From: Odontocerum albicorne
Lineage: Eukaryota; Arthropoda; Insecta; Trichoptera; Odontoceridae
Direction: 5' to 3'
Length of the DNA: 64,000 nucleotides
Assembly: GCA_949825065.1 (NCBI GenBank)
Contig: OX463842.1
Location: 53,330,034-53,394,033, forward strand
Of the stretch, positions 12,438 through 23,700 are shown in pieces. Position numbers and translations under genes: made by a program. Each line of letters starts with the position of its first letter. Within the stretch, counting starts at the first letter, position 1. Below the pieces are notes generated by a model. The model saw only the letters and a list, made by a program, of their open reading frames with translations, had not been told where the DNA came from and made no database searches.

Positions 12438-13067
12438 TTAACCCTTCCCTTACGGTATTAAAAATAATACGCGTGCTCCGGTGTTGGGTAGTGAGTACGC
12501 AATAAAAAATTAGCGATTTTAAATCGGAAAAATAAGAACATTCATAGATAAACCCCTTAATTAATTATAATTGAAGTTAAAAATTATAATAATTGAGATT
12601 TATTTGCTGAAAACATTAAAAAACCATCTGGCACCGCTCACGGAACGGGCGTACGTCTAACCTATTTGCAAGCTTAGAAGCTACTAGCGGCGCGGAATGT
12701 CAGTCGCATACCCCGGCGCTTACGTTTATGCTTGCGGCGTTGAGACAATTCAGCTCCTCGCAATTCAGTCTAGTATGCAAGAGTGAGATGCGAATATAGT
12801 GTCGCGCTTGCCGCATACTATTCACCTATCGTCAAGATGAGGCACTCGCAGCGTTTAAATGCGAATTTGTTTTCGATCTTTACAAAACACCTCGATGTAG
12901 TCGATAAATTCTGATTATTATTAATATTATTTTTTAAATCAATGCGCAAATATATTATGGAGGAATTACCTAAAATCTTAACCTTTTATTTATAATATTT
13001 ATAGAGATATTGATGGTTATTAGAAGCAACGTGTAGAAGATACCCAACACAGGGAAGGAAAGGTTAA
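12438..13067 (-). mobile_element. piggyBac-like non-autonomous TTAA element (family PB-A, copy 1)
   Basis: TTAA at 12438-12441 and 13064-13067 flank a 622-bp body with ends TTAACCCTTCCCTTA and CACAGGGAAGGAAAGGTTAA, an imperfect inverted repeat. The body is collinear, in reverse orientation, with the copies at 26968 and 51738 (shared stretches such as CGATTTNAAATCGGAAAAA and TTGCTGAAAACAT). Duplicated TTAA and termini starting CCYTT are the hallmarks of the piggyBac superfamily. No transposase is encoded. Confidence 0.75.
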
Positions 13068-14317
13068 GGCAGGTTGAACAACTTTTCTGTTGACTGGTAG
13101 ATATCGCAATATAACATTAACCCCACTAGGCTGCACTGTATACAATGAGAGTGTAATATGTACAATACAATACAATGTGAATAGGGATTACGACATAAAT
13201 ACTTCCTCACCGATATTGTTTATCATATTATTTGTCAGAATCAATCGGAGCTGTCAAATTGCTGGCCACACGATGCATATTGACTCATGGCGATTTGCGG
13301 CTGACACGGAAAAGTTTGGTATATGTTTAATATTTTAATTTGAACTTGAAAATATTTTTAAAACATCCAACAGTATTTGTATCTAACTAACTAATACTAC
13401 ACGACCAATAAATTCTCAATGTGATATCCAGATGTTAAGGACACCTCATAAATAAGTAGAAAACTTCAAATCATAGTAAGTGAGCCTTTTCAGGGACATA
13501 TGCCCTTAGTAAGGTTATTAGTGAGTAACGAACTAGTTATATTTTCGAGCGTATCATTTATTTGTTGTTTAACTGTCTCCTAAGTAACAAACTAACACAA
13601 ATAGTAGCTTTTGGGGTGAAATTTATTACAAAGTAGAACTCAACAGTCTAGAAAGAAAGAGTCAAGAGCTGAGTTGAGGAATAATATTAACATTAGATTG
13701 TGTATTGTAACATAAATAATGCTAACCAAAAATGTCAAAGAAAATTATCTTGCATTTCTGAGACTCGTGAATAAATAAATAAAACGCCCTGTGAAAAGGT
13801 ATCACCTCAATTCCATACAATTGAGTTCGCTTCATCAAATCACGAATAAATACGAATCAACACTTTTGTCTTACAATTATTTATCCTTTTGTTTTTTAAT
13901 ACAACTGTATTTTAATTTCATAACAAAACATTAGATAAACTGTGAGCTATTGGATTTAGAACGAAAAATTATGTGTAAGATTAAAAGGTGTCATGGGCTT
14001 TGAAGTCAAGAAGAATACGACCATTATCTTTTTCAAGAAGTCTTTTTCGGTAGTCTGTAAGAGTCTAATATTCACAAAAATACTTACGAGTAAGGATAAG
14101 TTTATTACTCCACGTTGGGTAAATCGCCCAACGTCATTCAAATAAACGATAACAATAGCCATAAACCGGTTCGGCATGACTTGGAAGAATGTGAAGTGCC
14201 AGACTGTTTAATAACTAGTATGGATGCGTATGTCATACTAGTTTTCCTGGTGGAGACTTATAGGGTAATGATAAAAATTAAAAAAATAAGTTTTTTCAAA
14301 AAAATCAGAGCGCTTTT
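13068..14317. other. AT-rich DNA with a SINE tail fragment and an octamer scar
   Basis: Positions 13124-13170 (GGCTGCACTGTATACAATGA...) resemble the SINE 3' tail on the plus strand. TACGAGTA lies at 14095-14102. No gene is supported. Confidence 0.45.
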
Positions 14318-14423
14318 CTTAAACTTTCTTAACCTGGGTTATCTTCTTGTTCATCTCTATTCCTGGAATTCTTAAACTTTCTTAACCTGGGTTATCTTCT
14401 TGTTCATCTCTATTCCTGGAACT
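14318..14423. repeat. 53-bp tandem duplication
   Basis: Two nearly identical copies begin at 14318 and 14371 (CTTAAACTTTCTTAACCTGG...), a recent local duplication. Confidence 0.9.
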
Positions 14424-14710
14424 CGTATTCTGTTATATATTGTATTGTTGCCCAAATATAACAAGAAACGACAAATAAGTTTCTTATGACAGTATTAATA
14501 TAAAAAGATGTCTTAAATAATTTCAAAAGCAGAATAACACTTGAAGGAAGTTACTTGTAGACTATTGATGATGGAACTATTTTGAGATCTAGCAAAACTA
14601 TCGATGTGAATAGTTACTGCCAATAGCTGGAGAATTTGAAACAAGCATTTTTTATAAAAAGTCCAGCACTTGTTAATAGGTACAGCTTGGCAACATAAAA
14701 CCACACGCGG

Positions 14711-14775
14711 CAATGCTACATACATACATACCATCACGCGACCTCCATGCTGGGGTAAGCAGAGAGGAGATATCG
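14711..14775 (-). mobile_element. LINE 3' tail fragment, minus strand
   Basis: TACATACATACATACCATCA, then GCTGGGGTAAGCAGAG, is the reverse complement of the CTCTGCYTACCCC plus (TGTA)n LINE ending. It abuts an oppositely oriented LINE remnant at 14776, so the two tails are head to head. Confidence 0.5.
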
Positions 14776-15095
14776 GCAGATTTTCAATACTTCACGTTGA
14801 GTAAGATGAAAATGGCATGTTGAGATAGTTTAGGTATGTAGAACAAATGAATAAAGAAAGATATATGATAAAACAAATATTTAGTGTAAATATGAATGAA
14901 AAATGTGGTAAAAGAAGATCAAGGAAAGTATGGTATGATCAAGTGAATTATAGTTTGAATCAACGAAATATAAAAAGTCAGAAAAACCATTTTATAGAAA
15001 AGTGTGTGAAAGAGACGAAGGGTGTGTGTCGAGATAGGAAAGTGTAGCGATGTGTTATCTCTGCCTATCCCAACAGGATAATGACAAAACGGTTT
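14776..15095 (+). pseudogene. LINE ORF C-terminal remnant
   Basis: The longest open piece (14847-15047) reads MNKERYMIKQIFSVNMNEKC, then GKRRSRKVWYDQVNYSLNQR, then KGVCRDRKV, followed after a stop by RCVISAYP. This is the same C-terminal order as the minus-strand remnant at 9062. A stop where Trp is expected after CRDRKV shows decay. Confidence 0.7.
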
Positions 15096-16316
15096 GTCGG
15101 TTTATAAGTAGAGCGTTGGGAAAAGTTCATGACCAAAACGGTAAATTTTCTAATAATTAAAAACAGTAAAGATGAAAAAAGGTAAAAAAAAACAAGTCGA
15201 TTTTTTTTTCAATTTTCGAATTTGTTTTAAATATAAAAGTTACAAAGGTTAATCTAAAAAACAAGAAAATGAAATTTAAAAAATACGTTTTAATTTGTTT
15301 TATCAAACACTGTTTGTCCGTCCTGATGATGAGGTGAAAATCTTGAAACCGGTAGGGTTATACGGTTACATAAAGTGGACAAATTAGAATGTCTTTAAAC
15401 TTCCACAATGTTAATACCTTAACTATAAATAATGTATAAGATAAAACTATTAAAATTATATAATCGATAGCTGAAAGACATTACCATTATCTTCATCAGT
15501 AGCCGAAGTGGAAAAGCTATTTTATACCAAGTTCTATTCTTTGTGTTGACCCAGTTAGCAAAAATAAGTTTTGATCGTAAACTTCAGAAATGGAGGCTCA
15601 AAAAGTTTTGCTTTTACAGATCAGAAAAGGATCTTCACCGAACTGGGTAAAAAGGAAACCTTGGATCAGAATATCATCAATTCATAAATACCATAGTCGT
15701 GTGGGGCCCCAAAGTGAGAATACATTTTGATACTTTTATCTGTTTACATATTCATATCGTCGATAACTTATGCAAAAATTGATTAATGTTAACTGTTTTT
15801 TTTAAACAAAATCCTACAATATGTTAAACTGTTATGCTTTCAGGTTTTGAAAAAAATCATTTGGATTAGGAATTTCCTATAGACTATCCTCAAGTAAGAT
15901 TGTCAGCCATCCTATGAATTGAAGACACCTGTACATGTTTTGATTTATTATGTGTAAGCTGTTGCACTTCAGCGAACAAATACTCTTAACAGATCAAACC
16001 CAAGTGTCCAAAGGTAAGGAAATTAAACTTTCAAGTCATTTGGAAAGTTTCAATCTGCTGCAGTGCTTTGATTCGAAAAGTTATAAACAATAGATTTGTT
16101 TTGTAAAAAGTGTTTAAAGCATTAATGATAAATAGATACGAGCTGCACAGAGCCATAAATTCATATACAAAATGATCTTAAAGTATGGAAAACTTGTCCT
16201 AAAACGAAGCCGCCCGGATACAGTTTTAGAGCGCACGCTTGCTTAGCGTGAATGCTAATCTTTAGACCACGGTCTCAAACAAAAACAGTAAAATTAATTG
16301 AAATGGAATTGAAATT
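15096..16316. other. AT-rich DNA, no gene seen
   Basis: No array, LINE or SINE match is visible apart from a possible SINE-head scrap near 16215-16275. Reading frames are short. Confidence 0.4.
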
Positions 16317-16742
16317 AGAACTGGTATCGTATAACACTTTTGTTATATACAGTTTAATCTGCCGGGCTTACTGACATGAAAATCACTTCCAAACAATTGG
16401 AAAATCGAAATTAGAACGGGTATCGTATTACACTTTGGTTATATACAGTTTAATCTGCCGGGCTTATTGACATGAAAATCACTTCCGAACAATTGAAAAA
16501 ATGAAATGAGAACTGGTATCGTATAACACTTTTGTTATATATAGTACAGTTTAATCTGTCGGGCTTATTGACATGAAAATCACTTTCAAATAATTGGACA
16601 ATGCTAAAGAGGCTTGCGGTAAAAATCAGACTGAAATCCTTTATATACTCGTAGAAATCTGAGTTCCGAAGGGTGACAATCGAACCCGCAACCCCCAGGC
16701 TAGTAGACAAGCATCTTACCAACTAGACCACGGAGGTTGTCA
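16317..16742 (-). mobile_element. tRNA-derived SINE with 3' tail repeated three times
   Basis: On the minus strand the head at about 16742-16660 has an A box (TGGTCTAGTTGG) and a B box (GGTTCGATTGTC, one base off consensus). The tail segment, with GGTATCGTATAACAC starting at 16323, 16419 and 16515, is present three times with a 96-bp period. The copy at 59478 has one tail. A TACTCGTA octamer at 16646-16653 interrupts the body. Removing CTCGTA makes this stretch exactly collinear with the 59.6-kb copy. Confidence 0.75.
16646..16653. other. Minos-type excision scar inside SINE
   Basis: TACTCGTA. The 24 bp left after removing CTCGTA align without gaps to the orthologous part of the SINE at about 59590-59615, so the 6 bp are an insertion at a TA dinucleotide. 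Confidence 0.65.
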
Positions 16743-17007
16743 TGACTAATAACATTAATTAAAATTAGAATAGCTAACCTCCCTGGTCGTTTTCTCAATT
16801 CTGAATGTCATGATCATCAGATTATCGAACATTATTATATAGCACAAACGATCTCTTGACCAATGTTGAACCTTATTAAATGTGCATCCCCTGCTTTTTA
16901 ACCTTGCTATGTCATCAGATGAGTTATTGACTTAAGCTTATTTTATCATTAACACTTTCCACCAGAATAATTCTCTAACGACTATCGTAATCGTCCCGCG
17001 CTACATA

Positions 17008-17522
17008 TAAATAAATAATAGGTTTATTGATAGCAACATAGTATGTACAGATTATATTTAAATAACACTTCTAAAACACATAAATTGCAGATAATACATT
17101 AAATACAGAAGCTATCAAAAGGTCTGGGCTCATCTAATAGCATCCCCTCGGCCAAGATACACCCCACCAATATAGGGCGAACCCAGCCACGGGGACACCA
17201 GATGTTTTTCAGCCCACACCCTTGAAAACGTAGAACACGAATATATAAAAAAAATAAACACAGAAAATAAATAGATGACAAAAAAAAATACATTCAAGAG
17301 AGAAGACACTAAAAGGTCCGGGCTCATCCCACAAACATTCCTCCGGCCGAGATACACCCCACCAATGTAGAGCGAGCCCGACTGCAAGGGCATCAGGGGG
17401 CTTCCATCCCACAACCCCCGCATATCTAGATTAAAGAATAAATAGAAAAAAAAAGAAAAAAACAAAAACGTATGGTAGAAAACAAAATAAAAAGTAAACC
17501 CACATATACCACCTCAGGTTAA
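17008..17522 (-). mobile_element. Interspersed repeat R-B, copy 1
   Basis: This ~515-bp sequence recurs at 45548-46066 with few differences. Read on the minus strand it starts TTAACCTGAGGTGG and ends in AATAAACCTATTATTTATTT, so it looks like a retroposed 3' UTR or LINE tail with a polyadenylation signal. An ~90-bp module (RGGCTCGCCCTAYATTGGTG to the following 'TTGAATGTATT' or 'ATTTAATGTATT') occurs twice inside each copy. Open frames on the minus strand are by-products of low stop density and differ between copies. Confidence 0.7.
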
Positions 17523-17867
17523 TATGTCCAAAGTATAACTGAAATGTATAAAATATATACTCGTAGCATAGAAATTATTGTTTTTTTCCACTACGCTAAC
17601 AAAGGAAGGAATAAAAAAAATTAGAAAAATCAAATTGAAACTTTTATGTGTATGTATATACTCGTATTTAACACCGAGATGGACATTTGCATGGTATGTT
17701 ATTAGGCATGGTACCCGCTTTCGTTTTCTCTTCATAAACCTCATGATTTAATAAGATCGTAACCTCCTCGGAATGTTCTGATTTAGATATCCATGATGAC
17801 TTTTTTCCTTCTTTACTGTATTGTATTACGGATTCGTTATATAATGTATTAACATTTTGCTATCATC
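17523..17867. other. AT-rich DNA with two octamer scars
   Basis: TACTCGTA occurs at 17558-17565 and 17659-17666, both within TATATA-like contexts. No gene is supported. Confidence 0.5.
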
Positions 17868-18030
17868 ATCATTGTCAACTTGGCTCAATCCACTGCTGGA
17901 TGATGTAGGTCTCCCCAAGTCGACTCCGAACAATTCGGTTTTGTGCTCGTTGATACCGTATGATGCTGTCATGATTCCTTATTTCTTTCATCCTGTGTAC
18001 CATCGGTCTTTTCTTGAGCCTCTTTATGAC
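17868..18030 (-). mobile_element. LINE 3' tail, lepidopteran GATGATGAT type
   Basis: On the minus strand it reads ...GGGGAGACCTACATCATCCA, GCAGTGGATTGAGCC, then GATGATGATAG. This is a diverged version of the common moth and butterfly LINE ending 'GGGAGGCCTATGCCCAGCAGTGG...TGATGATGATG'. The family match is from memory. The 44-bp array begins 8 bp beyond its inner end. Confidence 0.65.
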
Positions 18031-18037
18031 TTTTAGG

Positions 18038-18306
18038 TACATATTTTGCTATATATCATACATTTGTTATATCTATACTGGTACATATTTTGCTATATAT
18101 CATACATTCGTTATATCTATACTGGTACATATTTTGCTATATATCATACATTTGTTATATCTATACTGGTACATATTTTGCTATATATCATAAATTTGTT
18201 ATATCTATACTGGTACATATTTTGCTACATATATATCATACATTTGTTATATTTATACTGGTACATATTTTGCTATATATCATTCATTTCTTATATCTAT
18301 ACTGGT
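18038..18306. repeat. 44-bp tandem array, 6 copies
   Basis: Copies begin at 18038, 18082, 18126, 18170, 18214 and 18262 (TACATATTTTGCTATATATC...). The fifth carries an extra ACAT. Frames stay open across the array only because stops are absent from the unit. Confidence 0.95.
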
Positions 18307-19259
18307 AACTGTATTTAAAGTGTCAGCTTAAGTGTTATAGAAAGTATTAAAAGTCTTAACGCTAACTTTTGTATTCAAATCGTATATCTGAATGATGTGC
18401 AGTTTACATATAGAAATATTTAATTTCGTGTGAAAAATTCAATAATTTACTGGTGTGTATGTTGCCAGAATATGCTGTATTTCCGGTGTAAAGAAAGTGG
18501 GAACCCTACTGAAAGGTGTGTACTTGTCATTTGACTATCAAAAAGCTCTGCTAACGAAGTTACGTAGAAAAAAAATCTAGAATAATAATTCAATTAACTT
18601 GTTGTATTTAAAAATATTTAGTCCATGTTATTACGATCTTAAGCTTATACAAAGTAATCTAAAGCCAAACTAAGTTAAGTCGAGAAACATTCAGTAGATT
18701 TAGTTAATATGTTAAAACGTTCAGTTTTGAAGGAAAAATACTTATTAAATAAATAGGAAATTGCCAAAATTTATTTGATTTGTTAACATTAAAAAAATAT
18801 AACAAAAGTAAACTCAACGAAAACTGAAATAATCAAAACATTACACTGTGATTAATGTAATGTTTTGAAAATAATAATGATAGATTTGTGGCCACGTGAC
18901 GTGAGAGTCCTGTTTTCTGACTCGTGGGTGTCGGGGTGGATTTCTTTTCATAACTATTTTTTTTAAAAAAGGTCTTGTAATCAATTAAGGAATTTTGGAC
19001 ATTTTTGGTAATTTGAAATAAATTACCATATTTAAATTAACCCAAGTTTAATAAACAGGTAAAATAAAAACATGAAATTATTGATTTATCCGAAACTGGA
19101 CCCGATTGGAAAGAAAAAAGTCACTCAAATAGCGGAACAAGTGTTTTTGTCTAAGATAGTACGTATAATTACTGGGTCAAGGATGAGAAGATAGAATATA
19201 AAATATTTACAACCGTACGATGACTGGTTTGGATTTTCAGTCACAGAAAAGACGATGAA
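18307..19259. other. AT-rich DNA, no gene seen
   Basis: A 12-bp inverted repeat is at 18834-18845 and 18856-18867 (CAAAACATTACA). Nothing else is recognised. Confidence 0.45.
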
Positions 19260-19735
19260 CCACAATATAATATTATTTTCAGTAACTGTATTATGTTTTG
19301 GGGATGAACATCCAAAGCATGGTGAGGATATACAAGACCTGTGTCCGCCCCATAATGAAATACAGCATAAAGTCCAGAGCCGACACTGTCAGAACCAAAA
19401 ATTTCCTTTGAACCAGCGAAATGAAGGTACTCAGGAGTATCGCTGGCAAAACCCTTCGTGACAGAGTACGAAACACAGAAATCCAAAGGATGTGAGAAGC
19501 TGAAGATATTGTCAGATGGGGACGACATAGAAGAAGATTCTGGAACAAACACGTATCCAGAATGGCGGAACAAGAGCCGTAAGAATGGCCAGGGACAGTA
19601 TCCCCCAAGCAAGCAGACCTCTAGGACGAACCTCCAAAATATGGAAAGACAGCTGGCAGTCGACGCCACAAGAGAGAAACAATGATGCAGGACCATAACA
19701 GGCCAACAGGTCTAAAATAAGAAGAAGTATTATGT
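19260..19735 (+). pseudogene. LINE ORF C-terminal remnant with AAGAAGAAG tail
   Basis: Across three frames it reads RIYKTCVRPIMKYSIKSRAD, TVRTKNFL, then EMKVLRSIAGKTLRDRVRNT, EIQRM, DIVRWGRHRRRFWNKHVSRM. This is the C-terminal region of the endonuclease/reverse-transcriptase LINEs widespread in insects. The 3' end CAACAGGTCTAAAATAAGAAGAAG is the microsatellite-like tail. At least two frameshifts and several stops are present. A SINE follows directly. Confidence 0.75.
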
Positions 19736-19925
19736 TTTCATAGTAATATTTTAATCTGGCGGGTTTTATACAACATGGTAATTTCTATTAATTTTTAAGG
19801 ATCACTTAAGCGCAAACCAGATTGAATCGCTTATTTAAAAGATTTAAAAGGGTGTCAACGGGAATCAAACCCGCGTCCGCATCCCTGGGCTAGAAAACAG
19901 CACGTCACACTAACTAGAACATGGA
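19736..19925 (-). mobile_element. tRNA-derived SINE, minus strand
   Basis: GGGTTTGATTCCC (minus, near 19860) is a B box with one change. The A-box region is degraded. The tail 'TTTTAATCTGGCGGGTTTTAT' matches other copies. It is inserted at or just after the LINE tail. Confidence 0.6.
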
Positions 19926-20165
19926 AATTTTTATTATTACGCGTTACAATTCATGTCAAGATCACATCATGTTAATACTTACAAAGTCACAAACCGCATC
20001 GTATATTCGAAAATTGGTAATAAGGTCTTAAAAAAAAAAATAACACAAAGGAAAAATATAAAATATACACGAGTATGTGTAATTTGAATTATGACATTTT
20101 CAGTATAATTAATTATTCTTATTCAATACGGTATTAAGTTTGTATGTTTATCTATATTCACATCT

Positions 20166-20218
20166 GACGGGTGAAGGGTGACGGGTGAACGGTGATGGGT
20201 GATGGGTGACGGGTGATG
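20166..20218. repeat. 8-bp minisatellite (GGGTGATG-like)
   Basis: About six copies of GGGTGA(T/C)G variants lie directly before a pyrimidine tract and the possible exon at 20241. Confidence 0.8.
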
Positions 20219-20240
20219 CCTCGTGCCCTTCCCGCCCCAG

Positions 20241-20307
20241 AGCACATTTGCAAGACAATTGAAGCTCACGAGATTACTGTCGTGTCGTTTCGTAACAACT
20301 CGGAAAA
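20241..20307 (+). CDS. Weak candidate exon
   Basis: The acceptor-like CGTGCCCTTCCCGCCCCAG precedes a 67-bp segment open as HICKTIEAHEITVVSFRNNS-EK and ending at a moderate donor-like AAAA|GTATTT. No family is recognised. The frame continues open past the donor for some distance, so the exon boundary rests on splice motifs only. Confidence 0.18.
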
Positions 20308-20865
20308 GTATTTGATGGCAATTGACATAAGCCCCTACTTTCACGGCAATTGTGAAACTTTACAAGTCACATGTCTCAAAAAGAAGAGCTCTTTTCAAAT
20401 TTTCGACATTTCCCGAGGAAAACTTTTCAAGTGCTTCAAAAGTTCTTATATCATATTGTTAAATGTTTAAAGGCGAATAGAAATTTTTGGTCCGTGACTC
20501 AACAGCCTTTCGTAATCGGTGATTTTTTCAGCCGTAAGGTTTTTTTTCTCATTTTTAAGGGTTTGCTTCTCATAAAACAAAAGCTGATAAATTTTTTTTA
20601 ATATTTTATTATATTAATCATATGAATACATATAAAAAAATTCATACCCTTCGGTATATACGAATTAGTAATTCAGGTACATTGGAGAGAATGACCGGAA
20701 AACAATGCTGTCTTCACAGTAACATTAAAATAGTGACCTTATCATATATTACGTAAGTTCGGATTATAGGAACCTCCATTGTTCTATTGTTCTTATTAAT
20801 ATCATCTTGATATTAGTGGATGCGGTATAATATAAATACAAAAACCTTATTTTGTTTTATCCATA
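20308..20865. other. AT-rich DNA preceding the large array
   Basis: No gene, SINE or LINE match is seen. Confidence 0.4.
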
Positions 20866-23490
20866 TTGTTTTGCATTATAATATGTAAAAATGATATGAT
20901 TTTATTCGTATTGTTTGCGTTATAATAAGTAATATTGATATGATTTCATTCATGTTGTTTGCGTTATAATAAGTAAAAATGATATGATTTTATTCATATT
21001 GTTTGCGTGATAATAAGTTAAAATGATATTATTTTATTCGTATTGTTTGCGTTATAATAAGTCATTTTGATATGCTTTCATTCAATTCGTTTGCGTTATA
21101 ATAAGTAAAAATGATATGATTTTATTCATATTGTTTGCGTTATAATAAGTAAAAATGATATGATTTTATTCATATTGTTTGCGTTATAATAAGTAAATAT
21201 GATATGATTTTACTCATATTGTTTGCGTTATAATAAGCAAAAATGATATGATTTTATTCATTTTGTTTGCGTTATAATAAGTAAATATGATATGATTTTA
21301 TTCATATTGTTTGCGTTATAATAAGTAAAAATGATATGGTTTTGTTCATATTGTGTGCGTGATAATAAATAAAAATGATATGATTTTATTCGTATTGTTT
21401 GCATTATAATAAGTAATATTGATATGATTTAACTCATATTGTTTGCGTTATAATAAGTAAATATGATATGATTTCATTCATGTTGTTTGCGTTATAATAA
21501 GTAAAAATGATATGATTTTATTCATGTTGTTTGCGTGATAATAAGTTAAAATGATATTATTTTATTCGTATTGTTTGCGTTATAATAAGTCATTTTGATA
21601 TGCTTTCATTCAATTCGTTTGCGTTATAATAAGTAAAAATGATATGATTTTACTCATATTGTTTGCGTTATAATAAGCAAAAATGATATGATTTTATTCA
21701 TATTGTTTGCGTTATAATAAGTAAATATGATATGATTTTATTCATATTGTTTGCATTATAATAAGTAAAAATGATATGGTTTTGTTCATATTGTTTGCGT
21801 GATAATAAATAAAAATGATATGATTTTATTCGTATTGTTTGCATTATAATAAGTAATATTGATATGATTTAACTCATATTGTTTGCGTTATAATAAGTAA
21901 ATATGATATGATTTCATTCATGTTGTTTGCGTGATAATAAGTTAAAATGATATTATTTTATTCGTATTGTTTGCGTTATAATAAATCATTTTGATATGCT
22001 TTCATTCATTTCGTTTGCGTTATAATAAGTAAAAATGATATGCTTTCATTCATTTCGTTTGCGTTATAATAAGTAAAAATGATATGATTTTATTCATATT
22101 GTTTCCGTTATAATAAGAAAATATGATATGATTTTACTCATATTGTTTGAGTTATAATAAGCAAAAATGATATGATTTTATTCATATTGTTTGCGTTATA
22201 ATAAGTAAATATGATATGATTTTATTCATATTGTTTGCGTTATAATCAGTAAAAATGATATGGTTTTGTTCATATTGTTTGCGTGATAATAAATAAAAAT
22301 GATATGATTTTATTCGTATTGTTTGCATTATAATAAGTTATATTGATATGATTTCATTCATATTGTTTGCGTTATAAAAAGTAAATATGATATGATTTTA
22401 TTCATATTGTTTGCGTTATAATAAGTAAAAATGATATGATTTTATTCATATTGTTTGCATTATAATAAGTAAATATGATATGATTTTATTCATATTGTTT
22501 GCGTTATAATAAGAAAAAATGATATGGTTTTGTTCATATTGTTTGCGTGATAATAAATAAAAATGATATGATTTTATTCGTATTGTTTGCATTATAATAA
22601 GTAATATTGATATGATTTCATTCATATTGTTTGCGTTATAATAAGTAAATATGATATGATTTTATTCATATTGTTTGCGTTATAATAAGTAAAAATGATA
22701 TGATTTAATTCATATTGTTTGCGTTATAATAAGTAAATATGATATGATTTTACTCATATTGTTTGCGTTATAATAAGCAAAAATGATATGATTTTATTCA
22801 TATTGTTTGCGTTATGATAAGTAAATATGATATGATTTTATTCATATTGTTTGCGTTATAATAAGTAAAAATGATATGGTTTTGTTCATATTGTTTGCGT
22901 GATAATAAATAAAAATGATGTGATTTTATTCGTATTGTTTGCATTATAATAAGTAATATTGATATGATTTCATTCATATTGTTTGCGTTATAATAAGTAA
23001 ATATGATATGATTTTATTCATATTGTTTGCGTTATAATAAGTAAAAATGATATGATTTTATTCATATTGTTTGCGTTATAATAAGTAAATATGATATGAT
23101 TTTACTCATATTGTTTGCGTTATAATAAGCAAAAATGATATGATTTTATTCATATTGTTTGCGTTATAATAAGTAAAAATGATATGGTTTTGTTCATATT
23201 GTTTGCGTGATAATAAATAAAAATGATATGATTTTATTCGTATTGTTTGCATTATAATAAGTAATATTGATATGATTTCATTCATATTGTTTGCGTTATA
23301 ATAAGTAAATATGATATGATTTTATTCATATTGTTTGCGTTATAATAAGTAAAAATGATACGATTTTATTCATATTGTTTGCGTTAAATTAAATAAAAGT
23401 GGTATGATTTTATTCATATTGTTTGCGATATAATAAGTAAAAATTATGTTGTTACGTTCATTTCGTTTGCGTTATAACAAGTGTTTGCGT
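20866..23490. repeat. Large 44-bp satellite array, about 60 copies with higher-order structure
   Basis: The unit is close to TTGTTTGCGTTATAATAAGT plus AAAAATGATATGATTTTATTCATA. Variant units marked TATGGTTTTGTTCAT occur at 21335, 21775, 22259, 22523, 22875 and 23183. The spacings are 440, 484, 264, 352 and 308 bp, all exact multiples of 44, so the array has kept perfect phase while larger blocks were copied. The last units (from about 23380) decay. Confidence 0.97.
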
Positions 23491-23654
23491 TATAATAAGT
23501 AAAAAAAAATACACCGTTTCATTCACATTGTGTGTTAGCAAGTGTTTACATTATACTATAGGGAGTAAAAATCTTTATTATAAATAGTATGTAAATGTTA
23601 GTTTTTTCTAAGAAATTAAAAATTAAATGATATTGAGGACATTAAAATAAAGTT

Positions 23655-23700
23655 AGTTTGCTCTTTTTGGGGTAGGCAAAGAGAAGCATCGATTTGACGT
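23655..23700 (-). mobile_element. Possible LINE 3' tail scrap
   Basis: GGGGTAGGCAAAGAGAAG is the complement of a CTCTTTGCCTACCCC ending like the LINE tails elsewhere. Only about 20 bp match. Confidence 0.3.

Noticed and set aside
17130..17465. 111-codon minus-strand frame
   Set aside because: It lies within interspersed repeat R-B and its reading differs from the sister copy at 45.7-46.0 kb through indels, so it is not under coding constraint.
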